Of a DNA stretch of 7,468 nt, positions 1-5,743 are shown in pieces. Source of the stretch: Candidatus Aminicenantota bacterium (GTDB lineage Bacteria; Acidobacteriota; Aminicenantia; Aminicenantales; Aminicenantaceae); assembly GCA_030673995.1 (NCBI GenBank), contig DAOUYU010000085.1:1-7468 (forward strand), read 5' to 3'. Both the position numbers and the translations under genes were made by a program. The notes below the pieces were generated by a model. The model worked only from the letters and a program-made list of their open reading frames with translations, was not told where the DNA came from and made no database searches. The number at the start of each line of letters is the position of its first letter. The stretch's first letter is position 1.

Positions 1-870
1 AATTTTATCTTTTTTGATAGATACAGGAATATTTATCCCGCCTTCTCGCTGTTTGATCTTATCTTTATCCGAGGTGTAAAAGGAAAATGTTCCTTGACTG
101 CCTTTCATGTCAGGCGTACACATTCCGGAGAGCAAATGACCCCGGAATTTTTCAGGAGGGAATGTGATGGGAACCCTAAGGATCGTACTGAAAACTCCTT
201 TTTTCCCAAGGATTTTCCAGAACGGGATGCTTTTGCGCAGGTTCTTGATCTTTGGTTTAGACAGTGGAATGTCATATTTTCCCAGAGAAAAGATTTTTTG
301 GGGCTTTCCGATCCGGGCAGAGGAGAGGTCGGGAAGATAGTTTTTAGGATTGCGGCTTAGAAAGTCAAATATGTTGTGCTTGGATGGGGATGTTCCTGTC
401 ATAAAAGAAGACCAGGCCACCGGCGATATGGCAGGAGTTGTTGTTTGAAGTTTGGCATATGCTCCCATTTTCTTTATCTTTGAAAAATGAGGAAGCTTGC
501 CTTCGGACATGTATTTTTCGACAAGAGATGGCTCCATGCCATCCAGACCGAGGATGATGAGTCTGTCAATGTTGCTTTTTTTATAGACCCTTTGTCCTTT
601 TATGACCCTCAGGAGAAAGCGAAAAGGCCAGGAGAGGAAGGAAAAAAGAGCTAGAATAAAAGTCAGAAAAATGACAAGGAAAGAAGAGAGAAACGCAAAA
701 CCTGCACCCGGACCCACATAAGCATGGAGAGAGCAGGAAAAGACAAGGAGAAGGAGGACAGGAAGAAAAAAAGGGGACAGGCAACTTTTTCTGGAAAGTT
801 GAGTTTTTCCAAGTGAGAACTCCTCAAAGAAAAAGTAGCCTGTCCCCTTTTTTTGGCAATTTTTTTTCAT
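1..870 (-). CDS. Membrane-anchored alkaline-phosphatase-superfamily phosphodiesterase (partial, runs off the left edge)
   Basis: The reading frame is open from an ATG at 870 to base 1, giving 290 codons with no stop; the C-terminal part is outside the window. Residues 34-50 form a hydrophobic signal-like stretch ending near LHA, followed by the YVGPGAG motif and a membrane segment at about 56-82. The catalytic domain begins at about 103 with LIILGLDG, where D110 is a predicted metal ligand. The pattern SPVAWSSFMTG at 149-159 carries the predicted nucleophile, S154. This is the type I phosphodiesterase/nucleotide pyrophosphatase fold; the later metal-binding Asp and His residues are beyond the edge. 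The substrate is unknown. The start codon overlaps the stop of the upstream paralogue (ATGA), and no good ribosome site is visible, so translational coupling is likely. Residues about 6-35 are encoded by an inverted repeat and look like a late addition. No other ATG, GTG or TTG lies before the signal-like stretch, which supports this start. Confidence 0.82.
   Translation of the reverse strand, partial: MKKNCQKKGTGYFFFEEFSLGKTQLSRKSCLSPFFLPVLLLLVFSCSLHAYVGPGAGFAFLSSFLVIFLTFILALFSFLSWPFRFLLRVIKGQRVYKKSNIDRLIILGLDGMEPSLVEKYMSEGKLPHFSKIKKMGAYAKLQTTTPAISPVAWSSFMTGTSPSKHNIFDFLSRNPKNYLPDLSSARIGKPQKIFSLGKYDIPLSKPKIKNLRKSIPFWKILGKKGVFSTILRVPITFPPEKFRGHLLSGMCTPDMKGSQGTFSFYTSDKDKIKQREGGINIPVSIKKDKI
766..854. 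repeat. Large inverted repeat, REP-like, inside the start of the phosphodiesterase gene
   Basis: The left arm is 766-790 and the right arm 830-854. They are reverse complements at 24 of 25 positions, with core GGGGACAGGC. The 39-bp centre holds a smaller stem, TGGAAA (792-797) with TTTCCA (806-811). In the right arm the tetranucleotide GTAG stands directly before CCTGTCCCC. GTAG at the foot of a hairpin is a known feature of REP elements mobilised by RAYT-type (Y1) transposases; assigning this copy to that class is inference. No transposase is in the window. The element starts about 12 bp past the stop of the upstream gene, a typical position for such elements. Confidence 0.75.
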
Positions 871-2174
871 AATATTTTATCCAGGATGATCTCTGCTAAA
901 TCAGAAATGGAGAGGTCTTTGTCCTGTTCTTTTTTAGCCCAGAAAAAGGCATCATCCCAGGTGTGCATTCCCTGAAGGTTTGTGCGGCCGAACATTTCCT
1001 TTTTCTTTACCGAACCCTTCATATCAAAGCCGTACTCGGAAAGCACGATCAAATCCGGCCCCTCGGAGAGGTAAGGACCGGAATAAACATCTTCAGCGTC
1101 AAAGACGCGCCTCACAACTTTTTTTCCGTTGTACTCCAGCTCTTCCAGTTTTTGGCTTATTTGTTCTTTTAAAGCTCTTTTTTCCGGTGGTCCAACACAG
1201 CCTTGAGGGAATTTTTCTTTCAGGTTCAGGTAGATACGGTTTGGATCCATGACAAAGGCTCTGCTTTGGGGCGATATCTCTTTCAGGTCCTGAGGAGTGG
1301 GATTGGCGAATTTTAAATAGCCTTCTTTTTCCAGCCAGACGTTTAGGTAAACCTCCTGTTCGATCCCGGTGAACCCATGGTCTGAAAGAAGAAACAGCCT
1401 TTCGTCGTCATCCGCAAGCATCCGAAAAGCGGTCACGATTTTTTCAATCACATCATCTATCCGGCGATAATAATCGAGAAATTTCTGATGATGGACATGA
1501 CTTTCGTCCTCGTAGGCATTCCATAAGAAATGATGGAGCCTGTCCGTTCCGGTGATGACAAACTCAAAATAATCCCAATCTTCCTGCCAGAAGAGGTTAA
1601 ATGCCTTTTGGCGTCCGGCTAGAGTCTTGGAAAGATCCTGCCAGAGAAATTCATTATTTTCTCTTGATTTAAGAGTGTCGATATCGATCTGATAGCCTAC
1701 TTGTTCAAGAGGGGCTTTGCAGGAAGGAGGATAGACGGCTCTGGCAAGCTCGATGGCTACGAAGCCTGAGATGAGGACTCCGTTGATTTCTCGGGCAGGG
1801 TAGGTTGAAGGCTGGTTGATAATGATACATTTTTTTCCGTGCCTGCCGAGAATATCCCAGAATGTCTCTTTTTTTAAATCAAGAAAATTCGGAAAACGAA
1901 GCTCATAAGAGCCTTTCTTGAGGTCTGTAAAGCCAAAAATGCCGTGAGTCCCTGGATTGGCTCCGGTCATGAAGTTTGTCCAGCTTACCGCAGAAATTTC
2001 AGGAAGACTGGCTTTCATCCTGTGAAGATGGCCTGAGTCAAGAAGCCTGGATATCGCCGGCATGATTCCTTTTTTGGCGAGCTCAAGAAGGAGAGAATAA
2101 GGAACACCATCAAGCCCGATGACACACACTCTTTTTTTCTTTTTTCTTTTAAAGAAAGCCATAGAACCACACAT
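867..2174 (-). CDS. Cytoplasmic alkaline-phosphatase-superfamily phosphodiesterase
   Basis: This is a 435-residue protein of the type I phosphodiesterase/nucleotide pyrophosphatase family, which hydrolyses phosphate mono- or diesters with two metal ions. The expected ligands are present in order: D22 in VIGLDG, nucleophile T66 in AVSWTNFMTG, a TGTDRLHHFLW motif (D211 with H214 or H215), D265 and H266 in LLSDHGF, and H404 in GMHTWDD. It therefore looks catalytically intact. There is no signal peptide; a lysine/arginine run (residues 9-15) precedes the first strand, so it is probably cytosolic. The substrate cannot be read from sequence. It is a paralogue of the downstream membrane-anchored gene, which it overlaps by four bases. 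The start is uncertain: the first ATG (2174) sits in a candidate -10 box, and the ATG at 2162 (residue 5, MAFFKR) is a good alternative. Neither has a clear ribosome site. Confidence 0.88.
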   Translation of the reverse strand: MCGSMAFFKRKKKKRVCVIGLDGVPYSLLLELAKKGIMPAISRLLDSGHLHRMKASLPEISAVSWTNFMTGANPGTHGIFGFTDLKKGSYELRFPNFLDLKKETFWDILGRHGKKCIIINQPSTYPAREINGVLISGFVAIELARAVYPPSCKAPLEQVGYQIDIDTLKSRENNEFLWQDLSKTLAGRQKAFNLFWQEDWDYFEFVITGTDRLHHFLWNAYEDESHVHHQKFLDYYRRIDDVIEKIVTAFRMLADDDERLFLLSDHGFTGIEQEVYLNVWLEKEGYLKFANPTPQDLKEISPQSRAFVMDPNRIYLNLKEKFPQGCVGPPEKRALKEQISQKLEELEYNGKKVVRRVFDAEDVYSGPYLSEGPDLIVLSEYGFDMKGSVKKKEMFGRTNLQGMHTWDDAFFWAKKEQDKDLSISDLAEIILDKIL

Positions 2175-2178
2175 TATA
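2173..2178 (-). promoter_or_regulatory. Candidate extended -10 promoter for the phosphodiesterase pair
   Basis: On the minus strand the sequence TGCTATAAT gives a perfect -10 box (2178-2173) with the extended TGn element just upstream. The -35 region is poor (T-rich only), as is often seen with extended -10 promoters. Transcription would begin near 2166, leaving only about four or five bases before the ATG at 2162. The ATG at 2174 overlaps the box itself and could be used only on longer transcripts from upstream. Confidence 0.42.
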
Positions 2179-2248
2179 GCACTGAATCGGCTTGAGAAAA
2201 AGGGACCTTCTTCTTTAAGTTAGTAACACTGTTTCCATGAAAGTTGAA

Positions 2249-2327
2249 ATGATATTGGAAATTCCTGAAGCGACATTGAAAGGCTCAGGCTAAGTGGCTT
2301 GAAAACACGCGGGATTTCCAAGATCAT
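2249..2327. repeat. Spaced inverted repeat in the intergenic region
   Basis: Arms at 2249-2265 and 2311-2327 are reverse complements at 15 of 17 positions (core TTGGAAAT). The spacer between them is 45 bp. The pair lies in the 186-bp gap between the synthetase stop and the phosphodiesterase start. It could fold as an RNA hairpin in a read-through transcript. It lacks a following T-run on either strand, so it is not a standard intrinsic terminator. Confidence 0.5.
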
Positions 2328-2360
2328 ATTTTCATCAAGGACTTGAAGATACCTCCCTTC

Positions 2361-4526
2361 TCAGAGGATGATTCGTGCATCGACGATAGCGCAGCCTTTG
2401 CCTTTCTCATAGACGATGAGCGGATTTATATCCAGTTCTTTGATGTCTTCAAAATCAGTTACGAGTTGAGAAAGCCTTTTCAGACAATCTTCTATGGCCT
2501 CTATGTCATAGACCGGCTCACCTCTGAATCCCTCCAGGATTTTGTGAGTTTTTGTGAGTGTGATCATGTGGGTTGCGGTGAGCTCACGGATGGGAGCCAG
2601 TCTAAAGGTGACATCTTCCAGGACTTCCACATAAATTCCTCCCATACCGAACATCAAGAGGGGTCCAAACTGAGGTTCTCTGTTCATTCCGATGATGATC
2701 TCTTTTCCCTTGGAGGCCATTTCTTCGACAAGTACGCCTCTGATGTTTGCCCCGGGTTTTTTGGCCAGGACGTTTTCGAGAATTTCCCGATAGGCACGTC
2801 TTACTTCATTTTCGTTTTTTAGGTTGAGTTTTACTCCTCCAAAGTCGAATTTATGGATGATATCAGGAGAAGTGATTTTCAAGACTACAGGGAAGCCGAT
2901 CTTTCCCCCTGCTTCTGCAGCTTGGTTTTCATTTTCTGCCAGGGTAGATTTGACAACAGGGAAATGATAGGCTTTAAGAACCTCATACGATTCATGTTCC
3001 ATGAGTAACTGGCGGCCTTCCTTTTTGACAGAACCTATGATTTTTTTGGCTCTGGTTCTATCAACCTTGAATTTTTTTATTCTGGTTTGCGGACGGCTAA
3101 GCCACCGGGTAAACTTGGTCATCTCGGAGAGGGTCCTGGCTGCTGATTCAGGAAACTTGTAAGCCGGGATTCCATTTTCTTCCAGGATATCGATTCCGGT
3201 GGAGACATCGTAGACTCCCAGAAAACAGCACAAAATAGTTTGTTGGGATTTTTTCGCTGAATTAACGATCGCATTTGCGATTTTTTCCACGTCTGTAAAA
3301 GAAGTAGCTGTCAGGATAACAATGACCGAATGGATATTCTTATCTTTTAATATTTCATTTAAGGCAATTTCATACTGCTCATGCTGTGCTTCGGCGACCA
3401 TGTCCAAGGGATTATTTATAGTGACCGTGGGGGGCAACTGGTTTTTTAGGGATTTCACCGTGTTTCGGTTGAAGGGAGCGATATTCATCCCGTAGCTAAT
3501 ACATGAGTCTGTGGCTAATATTCCCGGTCCTCCTGAATTGGTGACTATGGCCACATTTTCTCCTTTGGGCAAGGGCTGGCTGGAGAAGCCGCGGACATAA
3601 TCGAAAATTTCATCCAGGGTATTTCCTCTGAGAACTCCACACTGGCTGAAAACGGCATCGTAGACTCTGTCCGAACCGGCGAGAGAGCCGGTATGGGAAG
3701 AAGCGGCTTTTGCTCCTAAAAGTGTCCGCCCCGCTTTAAGCGCTATGATAGGTTTGGGGTGTGAAGCATTGCTCGTGATGTCACGGGCAATCTTCATGAA
3801 TTCTCTTCCGTCGGCAAGGTCCTCGAGATACATTAAAATCACTTCTGTTTTCGGGTCGTTATTAAGATAAAGCAGGAGCTCATTCTCGGTCAATCCAGCT
3901 TTGTTTCCCATGCTGATAAATTTAGAGAAACCGATGTTGGCTTCTTTAGCGTACTCAAGAACGGCCATACAGAGAGCACCGCTCTGGGAAATGAATGCGA
4001 TATTTCCCTCTTTGGACATCTGAGTGCCGAATGTAGCATTCATGGAAGATTCAGGATCGGTGTTGATAATGCCAAGGCAGTTCGGCCCTATAAGGGAAAT
4101 GCCATACTTCCGGATGACCTGATAGACCTTATCCTCCAGTCCCGTTCCTTCTTCTCCTATTTCCTTGAATCCAGCTGAGATAACGATAGCTCCCTGGATG
4201 TGCTTTTTGCCGCATTCCTCCAGCACATCGGGTACAAAACGTGAAGGAACGACTATGACAGCGAGGTCAACCACGTCAGGAATATCAATGACACTGGGAT
4301 AGCATTTTATCCCCAGGACTCCTCTGGCCTTGGGATTAACGGGATAGACGATACCCTGAAATCGGCTGTCGATGATGTTGGCAAGAAGGGATTGACCCAC
4401 ACTTCCTGGCTCTCTAGATGCACCAATAACAGCGATCGTTTTAGGATAGAAAATGGAATGGAGCTGGTTAATGGTATTTTCATTGAATTTTAGATTTTTC
4501 TTTGATCCCATATTTTTGTTGCTCAT
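2361..4526 (-). CDS. acd: ADP-forming acetate/acyl-CoA ligase, fused alpha-beta subunits
   Basis: This 721-residue protein converts an acyl-CoA, ADP and phosphate to the free acid, CoA and ATP (acetyl-CoA synthetase, ADP-forming), a cytosolic energy-conserving step of fermentation. In order it has a CoA-binding Rossmann domain (about 25-150, with IAVIGASREPGSVG), a succinyl-CoA-synthetase-like domain with the phosphorylated histidine H278 in SSHTGSLAG, a further ligase-CoA domain to about 480, and a C-terminal ATP-grasp domain (about 500-721). The ATP-grasp domain has SPDIIHKFDFGGVKL, in which H558 matches the second phospho-transfer histidine of the beta subunit, and ends with ELDINPL. Length and order match the fused form; the GNAT domain of PatZ-type homologues is absent. 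A strong GGAGGAGG site (4547-4540) lies 13 bases before the ATG, slightly long. Acetate is the likeliest product, but the acyl group is not fixed by sequence. Confidence 0.93.
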   Translation of the reverse strand: MSNKNMGSKKNLKFNENTINQLHSIFYPKTIAVIGASREPGSVGQSLLANIIDSRFQGIVYPVNPKARGVLGIKCYPSVIDIPDVVDLAVIVVPSRFVPDVLEECGKKHIQGAIVISAGFKEIGEEGTGLEDKVYQVIRKYGISLIGPNCLGIINTDPESSMNATFGTQMSKEGNIAFISQSGALCMAVLEYAKEANIGFSKFISMGNKAGLTENELLLYLNNDPKTEVILMYLEDLADGREFMKIARDITSNASHPKPIIALKAGRTLLGAKAASSHTGSLAGSDRVYDAVFSQCGVLRGNTLDEIFDYVRGFSSQPLPKGENVAIVTNSGGPGILATDSCISYGMNIAPFNRNTVKSLKNQLPPTVTINNPLDMVAEAQHEQYEIALNEILKDKNIHSVIVILTATSFTDVEKIANAIVNSAKKSQQTILCCFLGVYDVSTGIDILEENGIPAYKFPESAARTLSEMTKFTRWLSRPQTRIKKFKVDRTRAKKIIGSVKKEGRQLLMEHESYEVLKAYHFPVVKSTLAENENQAAEAGGKIGFPVVLKITSPDIIHKFDFGGVKLNLKNENEVRRAYREILENVLAKKPGANIRGVLVEEMASKGKEIIIGMNREPQFGPLLMFGMGGIYVEVLEDVTFRLAPIRELTATHMITLTKTHKILEGFRGEPVYDIEAIEDCLKRLSQLVTDFEDIKELDINPLIVYEKGKGCAIVDARIIL

Positions 4527-4552
4527 AGCTTCGGTAATACCTCCTCCATGAA

Positions 4553-4600
4553 TTATTTTTGTTCCTGAGGACCTAGAGCTTTTAAAATGAGTATTTCCAT
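4553..4600 (-). other. Candidate 15-residue leader ORF before the synthetase
   Basis: The frame reads MEILILKALGPQEQK and then stops. GGAG (4611-4608) lies seven bases before its ATG, a good spacing, and the stop is five bases ahead of the strong ribosome site of the synthetase. It falls wholly inside the predicted leader transcript. It shows no run of one amino acid of the kind used in attenuation. Whether it is translated is unknown. Confidence 0.25.
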
Positions 4601-4627
4601 CTGATTACTCCATTACGTATTTTTTAC

Positions 4628-4656
4628 ATTTTAATTCCACCCGCATGAAAAATCAA
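4628..4656 (-). promoter_or_regulatory. Candidate sigma70-type promoter for the synthetase
   Basis: On the minus strand, TTGATT (4656-4651) and TAAAAT (4633-4628) are separated by exactly 17 bases. They match the -35 consensus at four and the -10 consensus at five of six positions. Transcription would start near 4621, giving a leader of about 95 bases before the synthetase ATG. Confidence 0.5.
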
Positions 4657-4666
4657 TGAAAATTAC

Positions 4667-4693
4667 ACGCATTCTTGTTTTGTCATAATGCGT
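4667..4693. repeat. Small inverted repeat between divergent promoters (candidate operator)
   Basis: ACGCATT (4667-4673) and AATGCGT (4687-4693) are perfect inverted copies around a 13-base centre; one flanking base further out mismatches and the next matches. The site lies just upstream of the minus-strand promoter and overlaps the plus-strand -35 box and spacer, so a bound protein could affect both directions. No regulator gene is in the window. Confidence 0.3.
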
Positions 4694-4703
4694 ATGCTAT
4701 ATT
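4675..4703 (+). promoter_or_regulatory. Candidate extended -10 promoter for the nitroreductase operon
   Basis: TTGTTT (4675-4680) is followed after 17 bases by TATATT (4698-4703), with TGC directly before the -10 box, which is the extended -10 pattern. The -35 box is weak. Transcription would start near 4710, leaving a long leader of about 220 bases before the nitroreductase. Confidence 0.4.
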
Positions 4704-4870
4704 CATTTTTTTACTCACATTTATGGATGTACGACACGGACGGAAAAGAGTGGATCATCGAGGGATGCGGAAAAGAATTGCCGGGGATTTTTCCATATCC
4801 GAAGAAAAAATAAATGTTTACAACAGCCCAGCGACTAAAAAAGCGGTAGTCTTAAGTGGAGGAGAGCTCT

Positions 4871-4912
4871 ATGATTTTTCTAAGAGCGAGAGAACTATTC
4901 CAAAACGGATGA
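4871..4912 (+). other. Candidate 13-residue leader ORF before the nitroreductase
   Basis: The frame reads MIFLRARELFQNG and then TGA. GGAGGAG (4858-4864) lies six bases before the ATG, a near-ideal ribosome site. The stop ends five bases before the AGGAGG (4918-4923) of the nitroreductase, so ribosomes finishing the leader would reach that site at once. There is no homology to judge by. Confidence 0.3.
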
Positions 4913-4928
4913 AATTCAGGAGGAAAAT

Positions 4929-5504
4929 GTGAACCTCTTTGATTTAATTCTTTCAAGAAGGACTATCCGTCAATTCAAAAATGATCCAGTAGCAAGGGAT
5001 ACTCTGGAACAACTTGTCAATGCCGCAAGATTAGCTCCTTCGGCGGCCAATCTCCAGCCTCTCGAGTTTGTTGTTGTTGATAAGGAAGAAGTGAGAAGGC
5101 AGCTCTTTCCCTGTTTGAAGTGGGCTGGATACATTGCTCCCGAGGGCAATCCCAAGCGTGGACAGGAACCTGTAGCTTACATTATCGTTATGGTCAATTT
5201 GCAGGTTAGAGAGAAAGATTACGAGCATGATGCGGGAGCAGCAGTCGAAAACATGATCCTTGCTGCTTGGGAAAAAGGCATCGGCAGCTGCTGGATTAAA
5301 TCTGTTGACAGAGTGAAGGTTTCTGAAGTTTTAAAGATACCGGGAAAATATGAGGTCGACTCTGTCTTAGCGTTGGGTTATCCTGCTGAAAATCCCCGGG
5401 TTGAGGAGATGAAAGACTCCCCAAAATACTGGAAAGATGAAGAGGGGAGGCTCCATGTTCCCAAGAAAAAGTTGAATAACATCATTCATTATAATAGTTT
5501 TTAA
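4929..5504 (+). CDS. Nitroreductase family FMN oxidoreductase
   Basis: This 191-residue protein belongs to the nitroreductase-like flavoprotein family, which binds FMN as a homodimer in the cytosol and reduces substrates with NAD(P)H. Visible family features are the N-terminal SRRTIRQFK (9-17, arginines contacting FMN phosphate), APSAANLQP (36-44, with S38 and N41), the central DAGAAVENMILAAWEKGIGSCW (101-122) and the ALGYPAE segment (148-154). The short C-terminal tail VPKKKL is typical. The start is GTG: AGGAGG (4918-4923) lies five bases upstream, while the overlapping ATG at 4927 is followed at once by TGA. It is the first gene of a two-gene unit with the small membrane protein 29 bases downstream. 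The true substrate is not readable; members of this family act on quinones, nitroaromatics, flavins and other acceptors. Confidence 0.9.
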   Translation: MNLFDLILSRRTIRQFKNDPVARDTLEQLVNAARLAPSAANLQPLEFVVVDKEEVRRQLFPCLKWAGYIAPEGNPKRGQEPVAYIIVMVNLQVREKDYEHDAGAAVENMILAAWEKGIGSCWIKSVDRVKVSEVLKIPGKYEVDSVLALGYPAENPRVEEMKDSPKYWKDEEGRLHVPKKKLNNIIHYNSF

Positions 5505-5533
5505 CGAAAAAAAAGTACACCTAAGGAGGAAAA

Positions 5534-5671
5534 ATGCGATTATTTGGCTTCGTTCTTCTGATTGGTGGTTTCCTTATAAGATGGTTGACTAATTTATCTA
5601 TCGTTGCCTGGATTTTAATGGGTTTGGGAGTACTGGTCATTATTATTGCCTACGTGACCAAGAGGAAGTAA
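5534..5671 (+). CDS. Small two-helix membrane protein, 45 residues
   Basis: An ATG with a strong ribosome site (AAGGAGG, 5523-5529, four bases away) opens a 45-residue frame ending in TAA. The protein begins MRLFGFVLLIGG, has a first hydrophobic segment (about 3-15), a short polar turn around RWLTN (16-20), a second hydrophobic segment (about 21-41, rich in Ile, Leu and Val) and a basic tail, TKRK. By the positive-inside rule the tail is probably cytoplasmic. I do not recognise a family. It lies 29 bases after the nitroreductase stop on the same strand, so it is probably co-transcribed, but that does not give it a function. Its length is below the usual cut-off for gene callers. Confidence 0.7.
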   Translation: MRLFGFVLLIGGFLIRWLTNLSIVAWILMGLGVLVIIIAYVTKRK

Positions 5672-5706
5672 AGCAAAAATCTTTACCATCCGGCTACGTC
5701 AGCTCA

Positions 5707-5741
5707 GTTGCTTTTGTTCCTTAAAACAACGGCTTTTTTTT
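5707..5741 (+). terminator. Weak candidate intrinsic terminator
   Basis: GTTG-C-TTTT (5707-5715) can pair with AAAACAAC (5723-5730) with one bulged base and a seven-base loop. After GGC comes a run of eight T residues (5734-5741). The stem is A/T-rich and the GGC gap is unusual, so strength is doubtful. Its place after the small membrane gene and before a convergent gene fits termination. Confidence 0.35.
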
Positions 5742-5743
5742 CG

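Larger units (their letters stand above)
4527..4928. other. Divergent intergenic regulatory region
   Basis: These 402 bases separate the synthetase (minus) from the nitroreductase (plus). They hold one candidate promoter for each direction, a small palindrome between the two, and a short leader ORF before each gene. There is no recognisable riboswitch or RNA gene. The open frame covering most of the right part shows no family resemblance and no ribosome site, and I do not treat it as a gene. Confidence 0.5.

Noticed and set aside
94..360. Plus-strand open frame of 88 codons
   Set aside because: It lies opposite the minus-strand phosphodiesterase frame, which shows clear family motifs over the same bases; it has no ribosome site or recognisable domain.
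581..784. Minus-strand open frame of 67 codons, rich in Pro, Ser, Phe and Cys
   Set aside because: It is the wrong frame of the same strand; the neighbouring frame joins the signal-like stretch to the catalytic domain without a stop.
963..1252. Two plus-strand open frames
   Set aside because: They are opposite-strand shadows of the complete cytosolic phosphodiesterase.
2237..2293. Plus-strand ORF of 18 residues (MKVEMILEIPEATLKGSG), which looks slightly like an antitoxin N-terminus
   Set aside because: Too short, no ribosome site, no partner gene; it covers the left arm of the inverted repeat.
2343..2822. Plus-strand open frame of 159 codons
   Set aside because: It is antisense to the conserved ATP-grasp domain of the synthetase and has no family features.
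4675..4932. Plus-strand open frame of 85 codons ending over the nitroreductase start
   Set aside because: It needs a TTG start inside a candidate promoter or an ATG at 4723 without a ribosome site, and the very basic product resembles nothing I know. The GTGA overlap is noted as a finding but does not make a gene call safe.
4970..5228. Two minus-strand open frames
   Set aside because: They are antisense shadows of the nitroreductase.
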